Below, piece after piece: positions 1 to 11,159 of a stretch of DNA of 64,000 nucleotides. How positions within the stretch are numbered: the first letter of the stretch is position 1; each line of letters begins with the position of its first letter. Position numbers and translations under genes: made by a program. The DNA lies in the NCBI GenBank assembly GCA_963750535.1, contig CAVVRF010000002.1:124001-188000 (forward strand), written 5' to 3'. This DNA is from JAKFWF01 sp963750535 (GTDB taxonomy: Bacteria > Pseudomonadota > Alphaproteobacteria > Rhizobiales > Hyphomicrobiaceae). The notes beneath the pieces were generated by a model. It was not told where the DNA came from. It saw only the letters and a program-made list of their open reading frames with translations, and did not search any database.

Positions 1-1352
1 CGATGGCGAGCGTGTAGGCGATGCCGATGGTCGACACCTCGGTCGCCGTCGCCACGCCTTCCACGACCGCGGCGCGGATCAGGAACGGCAGCGCGATCCC
101 GGGTGCGGCGATCACCGCGCACATCGCGATCACCCGTGGGCTCGCCCGCGTCACGCCGGTCAGGTCCTCGGTCCGCGACCGCCACCACACGACGACGCAC
201 AAGGCCAGCGCCAGCACCAGCGCCGGCAGCAGCCCGCCGGTGAACAGCGCCGCGATCGATACGTTGCACACCGAGCCGATGGTGATCAGCACCAGCGACG
301 GCGGGATGGTCTCGCTCATCGCGCCCGACGCCGACAGCAGCGCCACGAGGTCGCCGCCCTTGGCGCCGCGCTTCTTCATCTCCGGGAACAGCACCGGCGC
401 CACCGCCGCCATGTCGGCGGCCTTCGAGCCCGAGATGCCGGACACGAGGTACATGGCGCCGAGCAGCACGTAGCGCAGGCCGCCGCGCAAGTGGCCGATC
501 AGGCTCGCCAGGAAGTCGACCATGCCGCGGGCAAGCCCGGTGATCTCGATCAGCAGCCCGAGGAAGACGAACAGCGGCACCGACAGCAGGATGATGTGGC
601 TCATGCCCTCGTCCATCCGGCTGACGACGATGGTCAGCGGCGAGCGGGTGGTGAGCGCCAGATGCGCGAAGGTGCCGAGGCCGAAGGCAAACGCGATCGG
701 CACGCCGCCGAGCACCGCCGCGCCGACCAGCAGCACGAAGAACACCAGCAGGCGATAGTTGCCGATCGCCATCAGCATCGGTTTCGACAGGTAGAGCAGC
801 ACGCCGAGCCCGACCACGATCGCCGCCGCGATGGCGCAGTCGGCGGGCGTCGACGGTGCGGCCGATCCGCAGCAGGCCGAGGATGATCATCAGCGCGAAC
901 CCGACCGGCAGCGCGGCGGCCCGCCACACGTTCGGAATTTCGAGCGCCGGCGTGACAATCATGATCTCGTCGTGCGCGTATTCGAGCGCCGGCCCCATGA
1001 CGAGCATCAGGAAGGCGAGGCCGGCGACCAGCGCCAGCGCATTGAGGATCGACTTGATCCGTGGGCCGGCACCGTCGACCAGCGCCGACATGCGCATGTG
1101 CTCGGAGCGCCGGTAGGCGACCACCGCGCCGAGCATGGCGAGCCACAGGAACAGGATCGAGGCCAGCTCGTCCGACCAGGTGAACGGGCGGTGGATCACG
1201 TAGCGCGACACCACGCCGGCGAACAGGATCGCGGTCTCGACCAGCACCAGGATGCCGGCCGCCAGCTCGGCGAACCGCCCGATGGCGTGCTCGACCCGCC
1301 CGGCGAGGGAGTGCCGCGCCACGGCCGGCTTGCTAGCGGTCTCGATATGCAT
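1..1352 (-). CDS. Fused TRAP transporter permease (DctQ-DctM), partial and frameshifted
   Basis: Inner-membrane permease of a tripartite ATP-independent periplasmic transporter, which takes up organic anions using an ion gradient. From the ATG at 1352, the first about 165 residues read as a DctQ-type small subunit (SRYVIHRPFTWSDELASIL, then LWLAMLGAVVAYRRSEHMRM). After about position 845 the matching sequence continues in another frame as a DctM large subunit (GVPIAFAFGLGTFAHLAL, LSVPLFVFLGLLIEITGLA, GISGSKAADMAAVAPVLFP) and runs off the left edge. Removing one base from the GGG at 845-847 joins the two into one Q-M fusion, an arrangement known in alphaproteobacteria. No stop separates the two parts. 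The binding protein lies just upstream (1533-2549). Substrate unknown. Frameshift is probably an assembly error. Confidence 0.8.
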   Translation of the reverse strand, partial: MHIETASKPAVARHSLAGRVEHAIGRFAELAAGILVLVETAILFAGVVSRYVIHRPFTWSDELASILFLWLAMLGAVVAYRRSEHMRMSALVDGAGPRIKSILNALALVAGLAFLMLVMGPALEYAHDEIMIVTPALEIPNVWRAAALPVGFALMIILGLLRIGRTVDARRLRHRGGDRGRARRAALPVETDADGDRQLSPAGVLRAAGRRGGARRRADRVCLRPRHLRASGAHHPLAADHRRQPDGRGHEPHHPAVGAAVRLPRAADRDHRACPRHGRLPGEPDRPLARRPALRAARRHVPRVRHLGLEGRRHGGGGAGAVPGDEEARRQGRRPRGAAVGVGRDERDHPAVAGADHHRLGVQRIDRGAVHRRAAAGAGAGAGLVRRRVVAVADRGPDRRDAGEPTGDRDVRGDRRTRDRAAVPDPRRGRGRRGDGDRGVDHRHRLHARH

Positions 1353-1382
1353 CACGTGCCCTCGGCGCAAATCCAGCGATTT

Positions 1383-1490
1383 TGCCCTCTCCCCCGCCGT
1401 TCCGGGGGAGAGGGCAGAGGCCGGGCTTTTGCCCGGCCGAGGGTGAGGGGCGGCCGCTTGTCGTGGATGGCCGCCGCCGCGGCCATGACG
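1383..1490. repeat. REP-like palindromic repeat cluster
   Basis: Three hairpins lie between the TRAP binding protein and permease. The first has arms GCCCTCTCCCCC / GGGGGAGAGGGC (1383-1414). The second has arms GGCCGGGC / GCCCGGCC around TTTT (about 1421-1440). The third is a GGCCGCCGCCGCGGCC-type palindrome inside CGTGGATGG...CCATGACG (1462-1490). The first and third types recur at 14061-14367, so this is a dispersed family. It may also stabilise or attenuate the transcript between dctP and the permease. Confidence 0.7.
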
Positions 1491-1532
1491 AGAAGGGGAG
1501 AGGGGATGGCGGCGCCACGGCCGGCTACCCGG

Positions 1533-2549
1533 TCAGCTGATCTTGCCGGCGTACTTCTCGAGCAGCGCCCACGCCTCGTCGCCGTACTTGCCCTTCCATT
1601 CCTTGTAGAAGCCGGCCGAGGCGAGCTTGGCGCGGAACGCCGACTGGTCGACCTCGTTGAATGCGAGCCCCTTGGCCGCCAGCTCCTTCTCCAGCGAGGT
1701 GTTGAGCGCGAAGATGTCCTCGCGCTGCTTCTTGGCCGCCTCGTTGAGGTTCTTGGCGATGATGGCGCGCAGGTTCGCGGGAATCGCGTTCCACGACTTG
1801 GCGTTGGCCAGGAACCAGAAGCCGTCCCACATGTGGTTGGTCTTCGACAGGTACTTCTGCACCTCGTACAGCTTCGCCGCGCTGATGATGGCGAGCGGAT
1901 TTTCCTGCCCCTCGACCACCTTGGTCTGCAGCGCCGAGTAGGTCTCGGAGAAATTGATGCTGGCGGGCGACGCCTCGAACGCCTTGAACATCGACGTCCA
2001 CAGCGGCGACGGCGGGACGCGGATCTTGAAGCCCTTGAGGTCGTCCGGCCCCTTGATCGGCTTGGTGCTCGACGTCATCTGCCGGTAGCCGTTGTCCCAC
2101 TGCTGGTCCATCGCGACGAGGCCGGCCTTGGCGATCTGCGCGCGGATGAAGGCGCCGAGCTCGCCGTCCATCGCCGGCCAGACCTTGTCGTAGCCCGACC
2201 AGGCGAAGCCGACGCCGTTGATCGAGGCGACCGGCACCAGCGTCGACAGGATCAGGCCCGACAGGGTGAAGAACTCGATCGCGCCCGACCGCAGCTGGCT
2301 CAGCATGTCGGTGTCGGAGCCGAGCTGGTTGTTCGGGAACATCTGGATCTCGACCTTGCCGTCGGTCTCCTTCTTGATCTTCTCCAGCGCCTCGCCGGCG
2401 CGGATCACCAGCGGGTGCGTCACCGGCGAGTTGTTGGCGTATTTCAGCGTGAACTCGGCGGCGTTGGCGCGAGTCACCCGCAGCACGAACGGCGATGCCA
2501 CCGCCACGGCGGCGGTGGTGGTCAAGAGTTTGCGGCGATCAATGGTCAC
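1533..2549 (-). CDS. TRAP transporter periplasmic substrate-binding protein (DctP family)
   Basis: Extracytoplasmic receptor that captures a carboxylate-type ligand and delivers it to the fused permease encoded downstream. 338 residues, normal for the family. The N-terminus carries a twin-arginine-like export signal (DRRKLL followed by a hydrophobic AAVAVASPFVLRV stretch and cleavage near ANA). Family features include QLGSDTDMLSQLRSGAIEF, GYRQMTSSTKPIKGPDDLKG followed by KIRVPPSP, and FSETYSALQTKVVEGQENP, where the Arg of KIRVPP is the usual carboxylate-binding position. The ligand cannot be read from the sequence. An aromatic acid is conceivable because the lig cluster lies nearby, but they are not in one operon. 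Confidence 0.9.
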   Translation of the reverse strand: MTIDRRKLLTTTAAVAVASPFVLRVTRANAAEFTLKYANNSPVTHPLVIRAGEALEKIKKETDGKVEIQMFPNNQLGSDTDMLSQLRSGAIEFFTLSGLILSTLVPVASINGVGFAWSGYDKVWPAMDGELGAFIRAQIAKAGLVAMDQQWDNGYRQMTSSTKPIKGPDDLKGFKIRVPPSPLWTSMFKAFEASPASINFSETYSALQTKVVEGQENPLAIISAAKLYEVQKYLSKTNHMWDGFWFLANAKSWNAIPANLRAIIAKNLNEAAKKQREDIFALNTSLEKELAAKGLAFNEVDQSAFRAKLASAGFYKEWKGKYGDEAWALLEKYAGKIS

Positions 2550-2707
2550 GTATGCGTCCCTCGCTCGTGTGTTTCCTCGTGCAGCCCGCCGCTATTGCCA
2601 CGGCTGGGCCGAACCGGGCAGCACTATGGGGGGCAGCACGGGCCGCGGCAAGCGCGTGAGGCGCGGGCAGCTTTGCAAATTCGACGCAGGTGGCGCCGCC
2701 GATCAGC

Positions 2708-3037
2708 TCAGGCAGATTTGTTGCGACCAGGCGAGGTCGCGCGCTTCGCAAATGGCTCGAACGCGATCCGCAGGCGATGGCCGGTTGCAGCGGCAATCCG
2801 CGACAAAGTCAGCGTCGACGGGCGGGCGGTACCGCTTTCCAGGCGCGCGATTGCGGTTTGCGTAGTGTTCATGCGCTTGGCCAGCTGCGACTGGGTCAGC
2901 CCGGCCGCCGCGCGAGCGGCAATGATCGCCGACGCCAGATCGAACTCCTGCTCCAGCTCGGCATGAGCCTTCGCATAGGCGGGCTCGTTCATCCACTGCG
3001 CGTGGAGATCGCGTGCATCGACAAGCTTCCTGGTCAT
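2708..3037 (-). CDS. HigA-type antitoxin, XRE-family helix-turn-helix protein
   Basis: 109-residue DNA-binding antitoxin. After an N-terminal arm, residues about 36-90 form an XRE/Cro helix-turn-helix (AGLTQSQLAKRMNTTQTAIA, then LESGTARPSTLTLSRIAAAT). Its start overlaps the end of the upstream toxin gene by 4 bases, the usual translational coupling for toxin-first (higB-higA) modules. Expected to neutralise the toxin and repress the shared promoter upstream of 3351. The pair sits between dctP and uvrB, unrelated to either, which suggests lateral acquisition. Confidence 0.85.
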   Translation of the reverse strand: MTRKLVDARDLHAQWMNEPAYAKAHAELEQEFDLASAIIAARAAAGLTQSQLAKRMNTTQTAIARLESGTARPSTLTLSRIAAATGHRLRIAFEPFAKRATSPGRNKSA

Positions 3038-3351
3038 ACGACGTCCTTTGCCCTTTGCAGTGCAATCTTGATTTCGCCGCGCGGCGTCTTCTCAGTCTTC
3101 TTGACGAAGACTCGAACTACGATCACGCGCTGGCCGGTTCGCGTCACGTAGAGCGCCCGAGCGATGCCATCCTTGCCCTTGAGCCGGATCTCCCACAACT
3201 TCCCTCCGATGGGACGAACGTGGGGGAATCCAACCCTTTCGAGACCGTGTTCCTCGATCAGGCGTCGTATCCAATCGAACCGCGCCCGGTGATCTGCTGG
3301 CAGGCTCGACAGTTCGTCGGCGGCTTCAGCAGTGAGTTGAACGGACCACAT
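3034..3351 (-). CDS. HigB/RelE-superfamily toxin (phage-derived Gp49-like)
   Basis: 105-residue toxin of the Gp49-like/HigB group, expected to be a ribosome-dependent mRNA endonuclease. Seen: an N-terminal helix pair (AADELSSLPADHRARFDWI), then the beta core with GFPHVRPIGGKLWEIRLKGK and IARALYVTRTGQRVIVVRVF, and a C-terminal basic helix (KKTEKTPRGEIKIALQRAK). The start is the ATG at 3351. A longer reading up to 3522 would run into the uvrB 5' region and lacks family similarity. The antitoxin follows with a 4-base overlap. The upstream stretch (3352-3385) is unusually AT-rich and probably holds the promoter, back to back with uvrB. Confidence 0.85.
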   Translation of the reverse strand: MWSVQLTAEAADELSSLPADHRARFDWIRRLIEEHGLERVGFPHVRPIGGKLWEIRLKGKDGIARALYVTRTGQRVIVVRVFVKKTEKTPRGEIKIALQRAKDVV

Positions 3352-3439
3352 CGCATATTTATAGCAAAAATATGATATCTTGCCAGTGAGATTCCACCAA
3401 ACCTTTGAACCGGCGGGTGACTCGCGCCATATTGGGCGC

Positions 3440-6115
<2,676 letters not shown>

Positions 6116-6289
6116 TGGCGCCCCCATGGCGGAGCCGCCTCTGCCTCGGTTTTGCCCCGCGTGTGCGTTATGGTACTAATTAACAAACGAGTCGAAATTG
6201 ATGGTGTTGCTCGTGGCAGATCCCGCGCCCGAAAAGCATCCCCGGTGTCTGCGTCTCCCGCGTCTCCTTCACGCAAGAGGCCAAACCCG

Positions 6290-6556
6290 ATGAATGTGGA
6301 GATCGTCAATTCTTACGTTGTGCGGTTGCTCGCGGCACTTGGTGATGCGGATGCATTTGCCGCAGTATACAGCGATTTGGAACACGACAGCGCGGTTCGA
6401 CAACCCGAGGCCGCCGGCATCGCCAAGTCGTTCTATGGCGATGCGTCGCCCAGACTAGCCAAGAGCGAGGCGTTTCGCCGCATCAGGCTACGTCAGAACG
6501 CCATCATGGATTCGCGCGCGAAATCCCGCGCCCAGGCCGGGAAGTCAGCGGCCTAA
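6290..6556 (+). CDS. Hypothetical protein, 88 residues
   Basis: Small protein of unknown function that I do not recognise. The start is the ATG at 6290 with AAGAGG about 9 bases upstream. A longer upstream reading is proline/serine/arginine-rich and looks non-coding. The product is helical and soluble, with FAAVYSDLEHDSAVRQPEAA in the middle and a basic tail (RLRQNAIMDSRAKSRAQAGK). Its stop overlaps by three bases the end of the convergent ParA-like gene (6553), so the two genes share a boundary. Confidence 0.5.
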   Translation: MNVEIVNSYVVRLLAALGDADAFAAVYSDLEHDSAVRQPEAAGIAKSFYGDASPRLAKSEAFRRIRLRQNAIMDSRAKSRAQAGKSAA

Positions 6557-7755
6557 ATCGTGCGCTTCCGAGGCAGTTCGCTCGCTATATGGTCGACGAG
6601 CGGGGTAAATGCGGCGATTGCCGCATTTCGGTCCGCCGCCGACCCTTCGAGCACAGCGATCGTCGTGCCTGCCGCCCGGGCGAACGCGGGGATGTCCTGA
6701 TTCCGACGTCGAGGGGCCAAACGTCAAGTTTGATCGCCTCATCCTTCAGCTTGTCTTTGAGCGTGATCATCGTCGGAATCGGGTAAGTGGCATTCGAACC
6801 TGGCAACATGCTACCGACGACGCCGAGATAGCGCAGGTACGGCGTGAGGCTGCCTTTCCTTTGTATCTCGATCTCCTTGGCGAATGTCACCACCGCCTCA
6901 GCGGAGAGCTGATCCATGACTGTTGGTATCAGCACGTGCGTACTGGCGCAAAGAGCCTGGATGCAAGCGGTACTGAGGCGCGGCGGCGCGTCGATCGGAA
7001 TACGGTCGTATTGGCGTTGAACCTGGTCGCTCAGCAGCACCTTGGCCAGTGAATAAGGCATATCGATCGCCTTATCCCTGATCAGCCACTCGATCTGCAG
7101 TCGATTTTCGGTGCGAGCGAGGTCGTAGAAACCCGTCAAAACGAACAGATCGAGTGGTCGCCCACTGTTGGTCTTGGGAACGATACGGCCGTTCGTTGCG
7201 CGGTACGCCCATGCATTCTGAATGAGCCAGTCGGGGGTCTTGTCGCCGAGAAGCGCTTCGCTGCTCTTGGATAATGCGTCTGCTTGTGGCCTCTGGCTGG
7301 CACTATCCTCGCCCAGCACCATGCTCGACAGCGAGCCCTGAAAATCGAGATCTATCACCAGCACGCGCTCGTCGCGCAGTGCAAACATGGCCGCGACGTT
7401 CGCGGTGATCGTGCTCTTGCCGACCCCACCCTTCAGGTTGGCCAGTGTGATGATCGGGATGGCGCTCTCCAGCCTCAGCTTGTAATTTTCGGGCTGGGAA
7501 ATCGGCTGCGTAAGCCAAAGACCGCGGTCTCCGCGGACTGCCCTCCGAGCGCGCTCGAGTTCTGGCGAGTGCGTCACGTTCTCCGATGACTGTGAGAAAA
7601 GTGCTCCGTAAGAGCTTCCAAGCCTTCCAACCAATCCAGCCTGCGATTGAAGCTGCAGCAGCGGCGACCAGGGCAAGAATAGTTTTGCGGGCTATCTCAT
7701 CGGACCCGGGCATGACATGGAGCAGCCACGCCAGGAAATTCCAGAAATTATCCAT
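6553..7755 (-). pseudogene. Membrane-anchored ParA-like ATPase, broken by two frameshifts
   Basis: ParA/MinD-type P-loop ATPase with an unusual N-terminus. Reading from the ATG at 7755 (GGGGGCGGAG just upstream), the first about 65 residues contain a transmembrane helix (TILALVAAAAASIAGWIGWK). One extra base near 7560 then shifts the frame into a linker (LERARRAVRGDRGLWLTQPI) and the ATPase core: Walker A KGGVGKST (about residue 107), VLVIDLDFQGS, and IPIDAPPRLSTACIQALCAS. A missing T in the run at 6719-6721 breaks it again; the true end reads RNQDIPAFARAAGTTIAVLE and stops at 6553. Together the shifts cancel and give 400 codons. No parB lies nearby, so a chromosome-partition role is not supported. 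Sequencing error or real decay are both possible. Confidence 0.7.
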
Positions 7756-7957
7756 CTCCGCCCCCAACCTAATTCGGGGCAATTAGCACGCTAACGTGCT
7801 GTTGTCTTCAGTGAGCAAAACTGAACATCGATCCCGCCTCGAGCGCCGATCTCCTCGTCGGCGAATGCCCCGGCCGGAAACCGCGCAGGCGATACTTTGC
7901 CGACTGAGCCGTCGCCGGCCGAACCACCCCCTCCAATGGCCTAGCCGCCTGCTGAGA

Positions 7958-8914
7958 CTACACAGCCAGCTGACGGTCGAGGTTGTGCAGGACCTGGTAG
8001 CAGGGCAGCACCTGGGCGACGCTGGCGTTCGGCTCGCGGCCTTCGCGGATGGCGGCGAAGAACTCGCGATCCTGCAGCTCGATGCCGTTCATCGACACGT
8101 CGACCTTGGACACGTCGATCTTCTCGTCCTTGCCGTCATAGAGGTCGTCGTAGCGGGCGATGTAGGTGCCGGTGTCGCCGATGTAGCGGAAGAAGGTGCC
8201 GAGCGGACCTTCGTTGTTGAACGACAGGCTCAGCGTGCAGATCGCGCCGTTCGCCGCCTTCAGCTGGATCGACATGTCCATGGCGATGCCGAGGCCGGGG
8301 TGCAGCGGACCCTGGATCGCATTCGCCCGCACCACCGGCGAGCGCGCCTGGTAGGCGAACAGGTCGACGGTGTGCGCCGCGTGATGCCACAGCAGGTGAT
8401 CGGTCCAGCTGCGCGGCTGGCCGAGCGCGTTCATGTTGCTGCGACGGAAGAAGAACGTCTGCACGTCCATCTGCTGGATGTTGTACTCGCCGGCGACGAT
8501 CCTCCTGCGCACCCACTGGTGGCTCGGATTGAAGCGGCGGGTGTGGCCGCACATGGCGACGAGACCGGTCTGCTTCTGGGCGGCGACCACGGCCTCGGCA
8601 TCGGCCAGACTGTCGGCCAGCGGAATCTCGACCTGCACGTGCTTGCCGGCCTTCAGGCATTGCATCGCCTGCGCCGCGTGCAGCTGTGTCGGCGTGCACA
8701 GGATGACCGCGTCGACCTCCTTCAAGGCGAGGCTGTCGGCGAGGTCGGTGGTGACATGCTTGATGCCGTACTTGTCGGCAACCTTCTTCGTCTCGTCGAG
8801 CCGCCGGCTCATCAGCGACACCACCTCGACACCGTCGATCGCCTTGATCGCGTCGAGATGCTTGATGCCGAATGCACCGGCGCCAGCCAACGCGACCTTG
8901 ATCGCCTTCGTCAT
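7958..8914 (-). CDS. ligC: 4-carboxy-2-hydroxymuconate-6-semialdehyde dehydrogenase
   Basis: Second step of protocatechuate 4,5-cleavage: oxidises the hemiacetal form of the ring-cleavage product to 2-pyrone-4,6-dicarboxylate with NAD(P). 318 residues, Gfo/Idh/MocA fold. Seen: Rossmann motif VALAGAGAFGIKHLDAI, the EIPLADS segment replacing the usual EKP-type lysine motif, and substrate-domain signatures GHTRRFNPSHQWVRRRI and WTDHLLWHHAAHTVDLF. The ATG at 8914 overlaps the stop of ligB by 4 bases (ATGA), so the two are translationally coupled. Last gene of the ligI-A-B-C run. Identification rests on family similarity plus the complete pathway around it. Confidence 0.92.
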   Translation of the reverse strand: MTKAIKVALAGAGAFGIKHLDAIKAIDGVEVVSLMSRRLDETKKVADKYGIKHVTTDLADSLALKEVDAVILCTPTQLHAAQAMQCLKAGKHVQVEIPLADSLADAEAVVAAQKQTGLVAMCGHTRRFNPSHQWVRRRIVAGEYNIQQMDVQTFFFRRSNMNALGQPRSWTDHLLWHHAAHTVDLFAYQARSPVVRANAIQGPLHPGLGIAMDMSIQLKAANGAICTLSLSFNNEGPLGTFFRYIGDTGTYIARYDDLYDGKDEKIDVSKVDVSMNGIELQDREFFAAIREGREPNASVAQVLPCYQVLHNLDRQLAV

Positions 8915-9771
8915 TGCGGGTTCTCCAGGATCAGGTGGCCGACGGCGGTGTTCGACGCGGGTACGTGGAAGAAGCGGTGGGCGACCTTGGGCGTGCCCGG
9001 ATGGCCTGCAACGTCGGCCATGGCGCCGCGCGCGATCAGCCACATGACGAGCTCGATACCTTCCGAGCCCGCCTCGCGCACGTACTCGATGTGCGGCACG
9101 CGCGACAGCCCGTAGGGGTCCGCGATCAGGCGGTCGAGGAACTTGTTGTCCCATTCCGCATTGATCAGGCCGGCACGCGGCCCCTGCAGCTGGTGGCTCA
9201 TGCCGCCGGTGCCCCAGATCTGCACCTTGAGCGGCTTGTCGAAGGTCTCCACCGCCTTGCGGATCGCCTGGCCGAGCATGAAGCAGCGGCGGCCCGACGG
9301 CACCGGGTACTGCACGACGTTGACCGCGAACGGGATCACCGGACACGGCCATGCCTTGGGCTGGCCGCACATCAGCGACAGCGGCACGGTGAGACCGTGG
9401 TCGACGTCCATCTTGTTGACGATGGTGAGGTCGAAGTCGTCCTGGATCACCGAGGAGGCGATGTGGGCGGCAAGCTCCGGATGGCCGATCACCTTCGGAA
9501 CGGGACGCGCGCCATAGCCCTCGTCGGCCGGCATGAACTCGGCCGCGGTGCCGATCGCGAAGGTCGGGATCAGCTCGAGGCTGAAGGCCGTCGCGTGATC
9601 GTTGAAGACGAGGATGATCACGTCCGGCTTGTTCTCGGCCAGCCACTTCTTCGAGAAATCGTAGCCCTTGAACACGGGCTTCCAGTAGTCCTCGCCCGAC
9701 TTGCCGAGGTCGAGCGCCGCGCCGATTGCCGGAACGTGGCTCGTATAGACGGAGGCGGTGATGCGGGCCAT
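8911..9771 (-). CDS. ligB: Protocatechuate 4,5-dioxygenase beta (catalytic) chain
   Basis: Fe(II)-dependent extradiol dioxygenase subunit that opens protocatechuate between C4 and C5. 286 residues. The iron ligands expected for LigB are in place: His12 (YTSHVPAIG), His59 (FNDHATAF) and the Glu in SEGIELVMW (about 240), with the catalytic His193 in GTGGMSHQLQGP. Lies 4 bases after ligA, the alpha subunit, and overlaps ligC by 4 bases. Spectrum may include gallate or 3-O-methylgallate, which cannot be judged from sequence, but the neighbours point to protocatechuate. Confidence 0.95.
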   Translation of the reverse strand: MARITASVYTSHVPAIGAALDLGKSGEDYWKPVFKGYDFSKKWLAENKPDVIILVFNDHATAFSLELIPTFAIGTAAEFMPADEGYGARPVPKVIGHPELAAHIASSVIQDDFDLTIVNKMDVDHGLTVPLSLMCGQPKAWPCPVIPFAVNVVQYPVPSGRRCFMLGQAIRKAVETFDKPLKVQIWGTGGMSHQLQGPRAGLINAEWDNKFLDRLIADPYGLSRVPHIEYVREAGSEGIELVMWLIARGAMADVAGHPGTPKVAHRFFHVPASNTAVGHLILENPQ

Positions 9772-9775
9772 GGTG

Positions 9776-10222
9776 TCAGGCTCCCTTCTTCTGCTTGCCG
9801 ACAGCGCCCTGCGGCTGGTTTTGCGGCTGGGCGTCCCCCTCCTCGCCGAGGAAACGGTTGCCTTCGATCGAGCGACCGCCCTTGAGCATCATGTTGCGAT
9901 ACTCCTCCTCGGTCATGCCGGTCATCGAGCCTGCCATCTGCTGGAAGCTCTTGCCGTCGGTAGCGCCGATCTTGGCGAGAAAGTAGATGTTGCCGCCGAG
10001 CGCGATGCAGCGGTTGAGGTCACGGGCCAACACCGCCTGCTTCTGCTCCTCGGTCATCGGCCACTCGTCGAGATAGGCGCGCTCGTTGGCCTTGAAGCGG
10101 AGGCGGTTCTCCGCCTTCATCAGCGACATGCAGAACTGATTGAGGTGGTAGCCCTTGCGCGACTGATCGGCGTCGAAGATCGTCGTGCCGGGTATGTCCA
10201 TGTAGCGCTTTTCGAGGGTCAT
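9776..10222 (-). CDS. ligA: Protocatechuate 4,5-dioxygenase alpha chain
   Basis: Small helical subunit that caps the LigB active site; LigAB works as an alpha2beta2 enzyme. 148 residues, against about 139 in Sphingobium, with an added Gln/Lys-rich tail (QPQNQPQGAVGKQKKGA). Family signatures: DIPGTTIFDADQSRKGYHLN, FCMSLMKAENRLRF, TEEQKQAVLARDLNRCIALG and GNIYFLAKIGATDGKSFQQM. The start overlaps the ligI stop by 4 bases, and ligB begins 4 bases after its stop, so ligI-ligA-ligB-ligC are one transcription unit. Confidence 0.95.
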   Translation of the reverse strand: MTLEKRYMDIPGTTIFDADQSRKGYHLNQFCMSLMKAENRLRFKANERAYLDEWPMTEEQKQAVLARDLNRCIALGGNIYFLAKIGATDGKSFQQMAGSMTGMTEEEYRNMMLKGGRSIEGNRFLGEEGDAQPQNQPQGAVGKQKKGA

Positions 10223-11136
10223 TTTTCTTCCTCCGGCCAGTAGAGACGCATGGGATTGTCGACCAGCAGCTTGCGCTGAAGGTCAGGGGTCGTTGCGATA
10301 TGCGGAATGAAATCGACCAGCAGGCCATCGTCCGGCATGTGGTTCTTGAGATTGGGATGCGGCCAGTCGGTGCCCCACAGCACGCGATCGGGGAAAGTCT
10401 CGACGATGCGGCGCGCGAACGGGATCACGTCGCGGTAGGCATTGCGCTCGCCGTTCAAGGCCGGCGGGCCCGAGACCGACAGCCGCTCCGGACAGCTGAC
10501 CTTCGACCACACATTGGCATGGTCGCGCATGAATTTCTCGAACAACGCGAACTCCGGCCCATCGACCGGCTTCGTCACGTCGGGCCGGCCCATGTGGTCG
10601 ACGACGACGGTGGTCGGCAGCGCGGTGAAGAAGTCCCACAGCTCTGGCAGGTCGACCGCCTCGAAGTAGATCACCACGTGCCAGCCGAGCTTCGAGATCC
10701 GCCCGGCGATCTCCATGAGCTCGTCCTTGGGCGTGAAGTCAACGAGCCGCTTGACGAAATTGAAGCGCACGCCGCGCACGCCGGCGGCGTCCATCTGCCT
10801 GAGCTCCTGGTCGCTGACCGAGCGCCTGACGGTGGCGACGCCGCGCGCCTTGCCGCCGGAATGCGCGAGGCAGTCGACCATGGCGCGGTTGTCGGCGCCG
10901 TGGCAGGTCGCCTGCACCACCACGTTGCGAGCGAAGCCCAGGTGGTCGCGCAGCGCGTAGAGCTGGTGCTTCGAGGCATCGCACGGCGTGTACTTGCGCT
11001 CGGGCGCATACGGGAACTCGGCGCCCGGACCGAATACGTGGCAGTGCGCGTCAACGCTGCCGGGCGGCACCTTGAATTTCGGTTTCGACGGGCCGGCATA
11101 CCAGTCGAGCCAGCCCGGCGTCTTTTCGAATGTCAT
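10219..11136 (-). CDS. ligI: 2-pyrone-4,6-dicarboxylate hydrolase
   Basis: Amidohydrolase-superfamily lactonase that opens 2-pyrone-4,6-dicarboxylate to 4-oxalomesaconate. 305 residues from the ATG at 11136 (AGAGG 6 bases upstream). Seen: N-terminal His-x-His in SVDAHCHVFGPGAEFPYAPE, mid-barrel TTVVVDHMGRPDV, VWSKVSCPERLS, and C-terminal active-site Asp in VLWGTDWPHPN. LigI is metal-independent, so the motifs do not imply a metal centre. The frame is open upstream with no stop, so as written it is fused to the DUF1932 dehydrogenase; a single extra base near 11164 would explain the lost stop and I annotate two genes. Confidence 0.93.
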   Translation of the reverse strand: MTFEKTPGWLDWYAGPSKPKFKVPPGSVDAHCHVFGPGAEFPYAPERKYTPCDASKHQLYALRDHLGFARNVVVQATCHGADNRAMVDCLAHSGGKARGVATVRRSVSDQELRQMDAAGVRGVRFNFVKRLVDFTPKDELMEIAGRISKLGWHVVIYFEAVDLPELWDFFTALPTTVVVDHMGRPDVTKPVDGPEFALFEKFMRDHANVWSKVSCPERLSVSGPPALNGERNAYRDVIPFARRIVETFPDRVLWGTDWPHPNLKNHMPDDGLLVDFIPHIATTPDLQRKLLVDNPMRLYWPEEEK

Positions 11137-11159
11137 CGTCGCCTCTGATGTCTTGGATT

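Noticed and set aside
831..2966. 711-codon plus-strand open frame opposite dctP and the TRAP permease
   Set aside because: Arg/His/Glu-rich throughout with no domain; opposed by recognisable minus-strand genes.
7303..7782. A separate 159-codon membrane protein before the ParA-like gene
   Set aside because: Only its first about 65 residues look protein-like; the rest is out-of-frame ParA sequence, so it is the N-terminus of the same gene.
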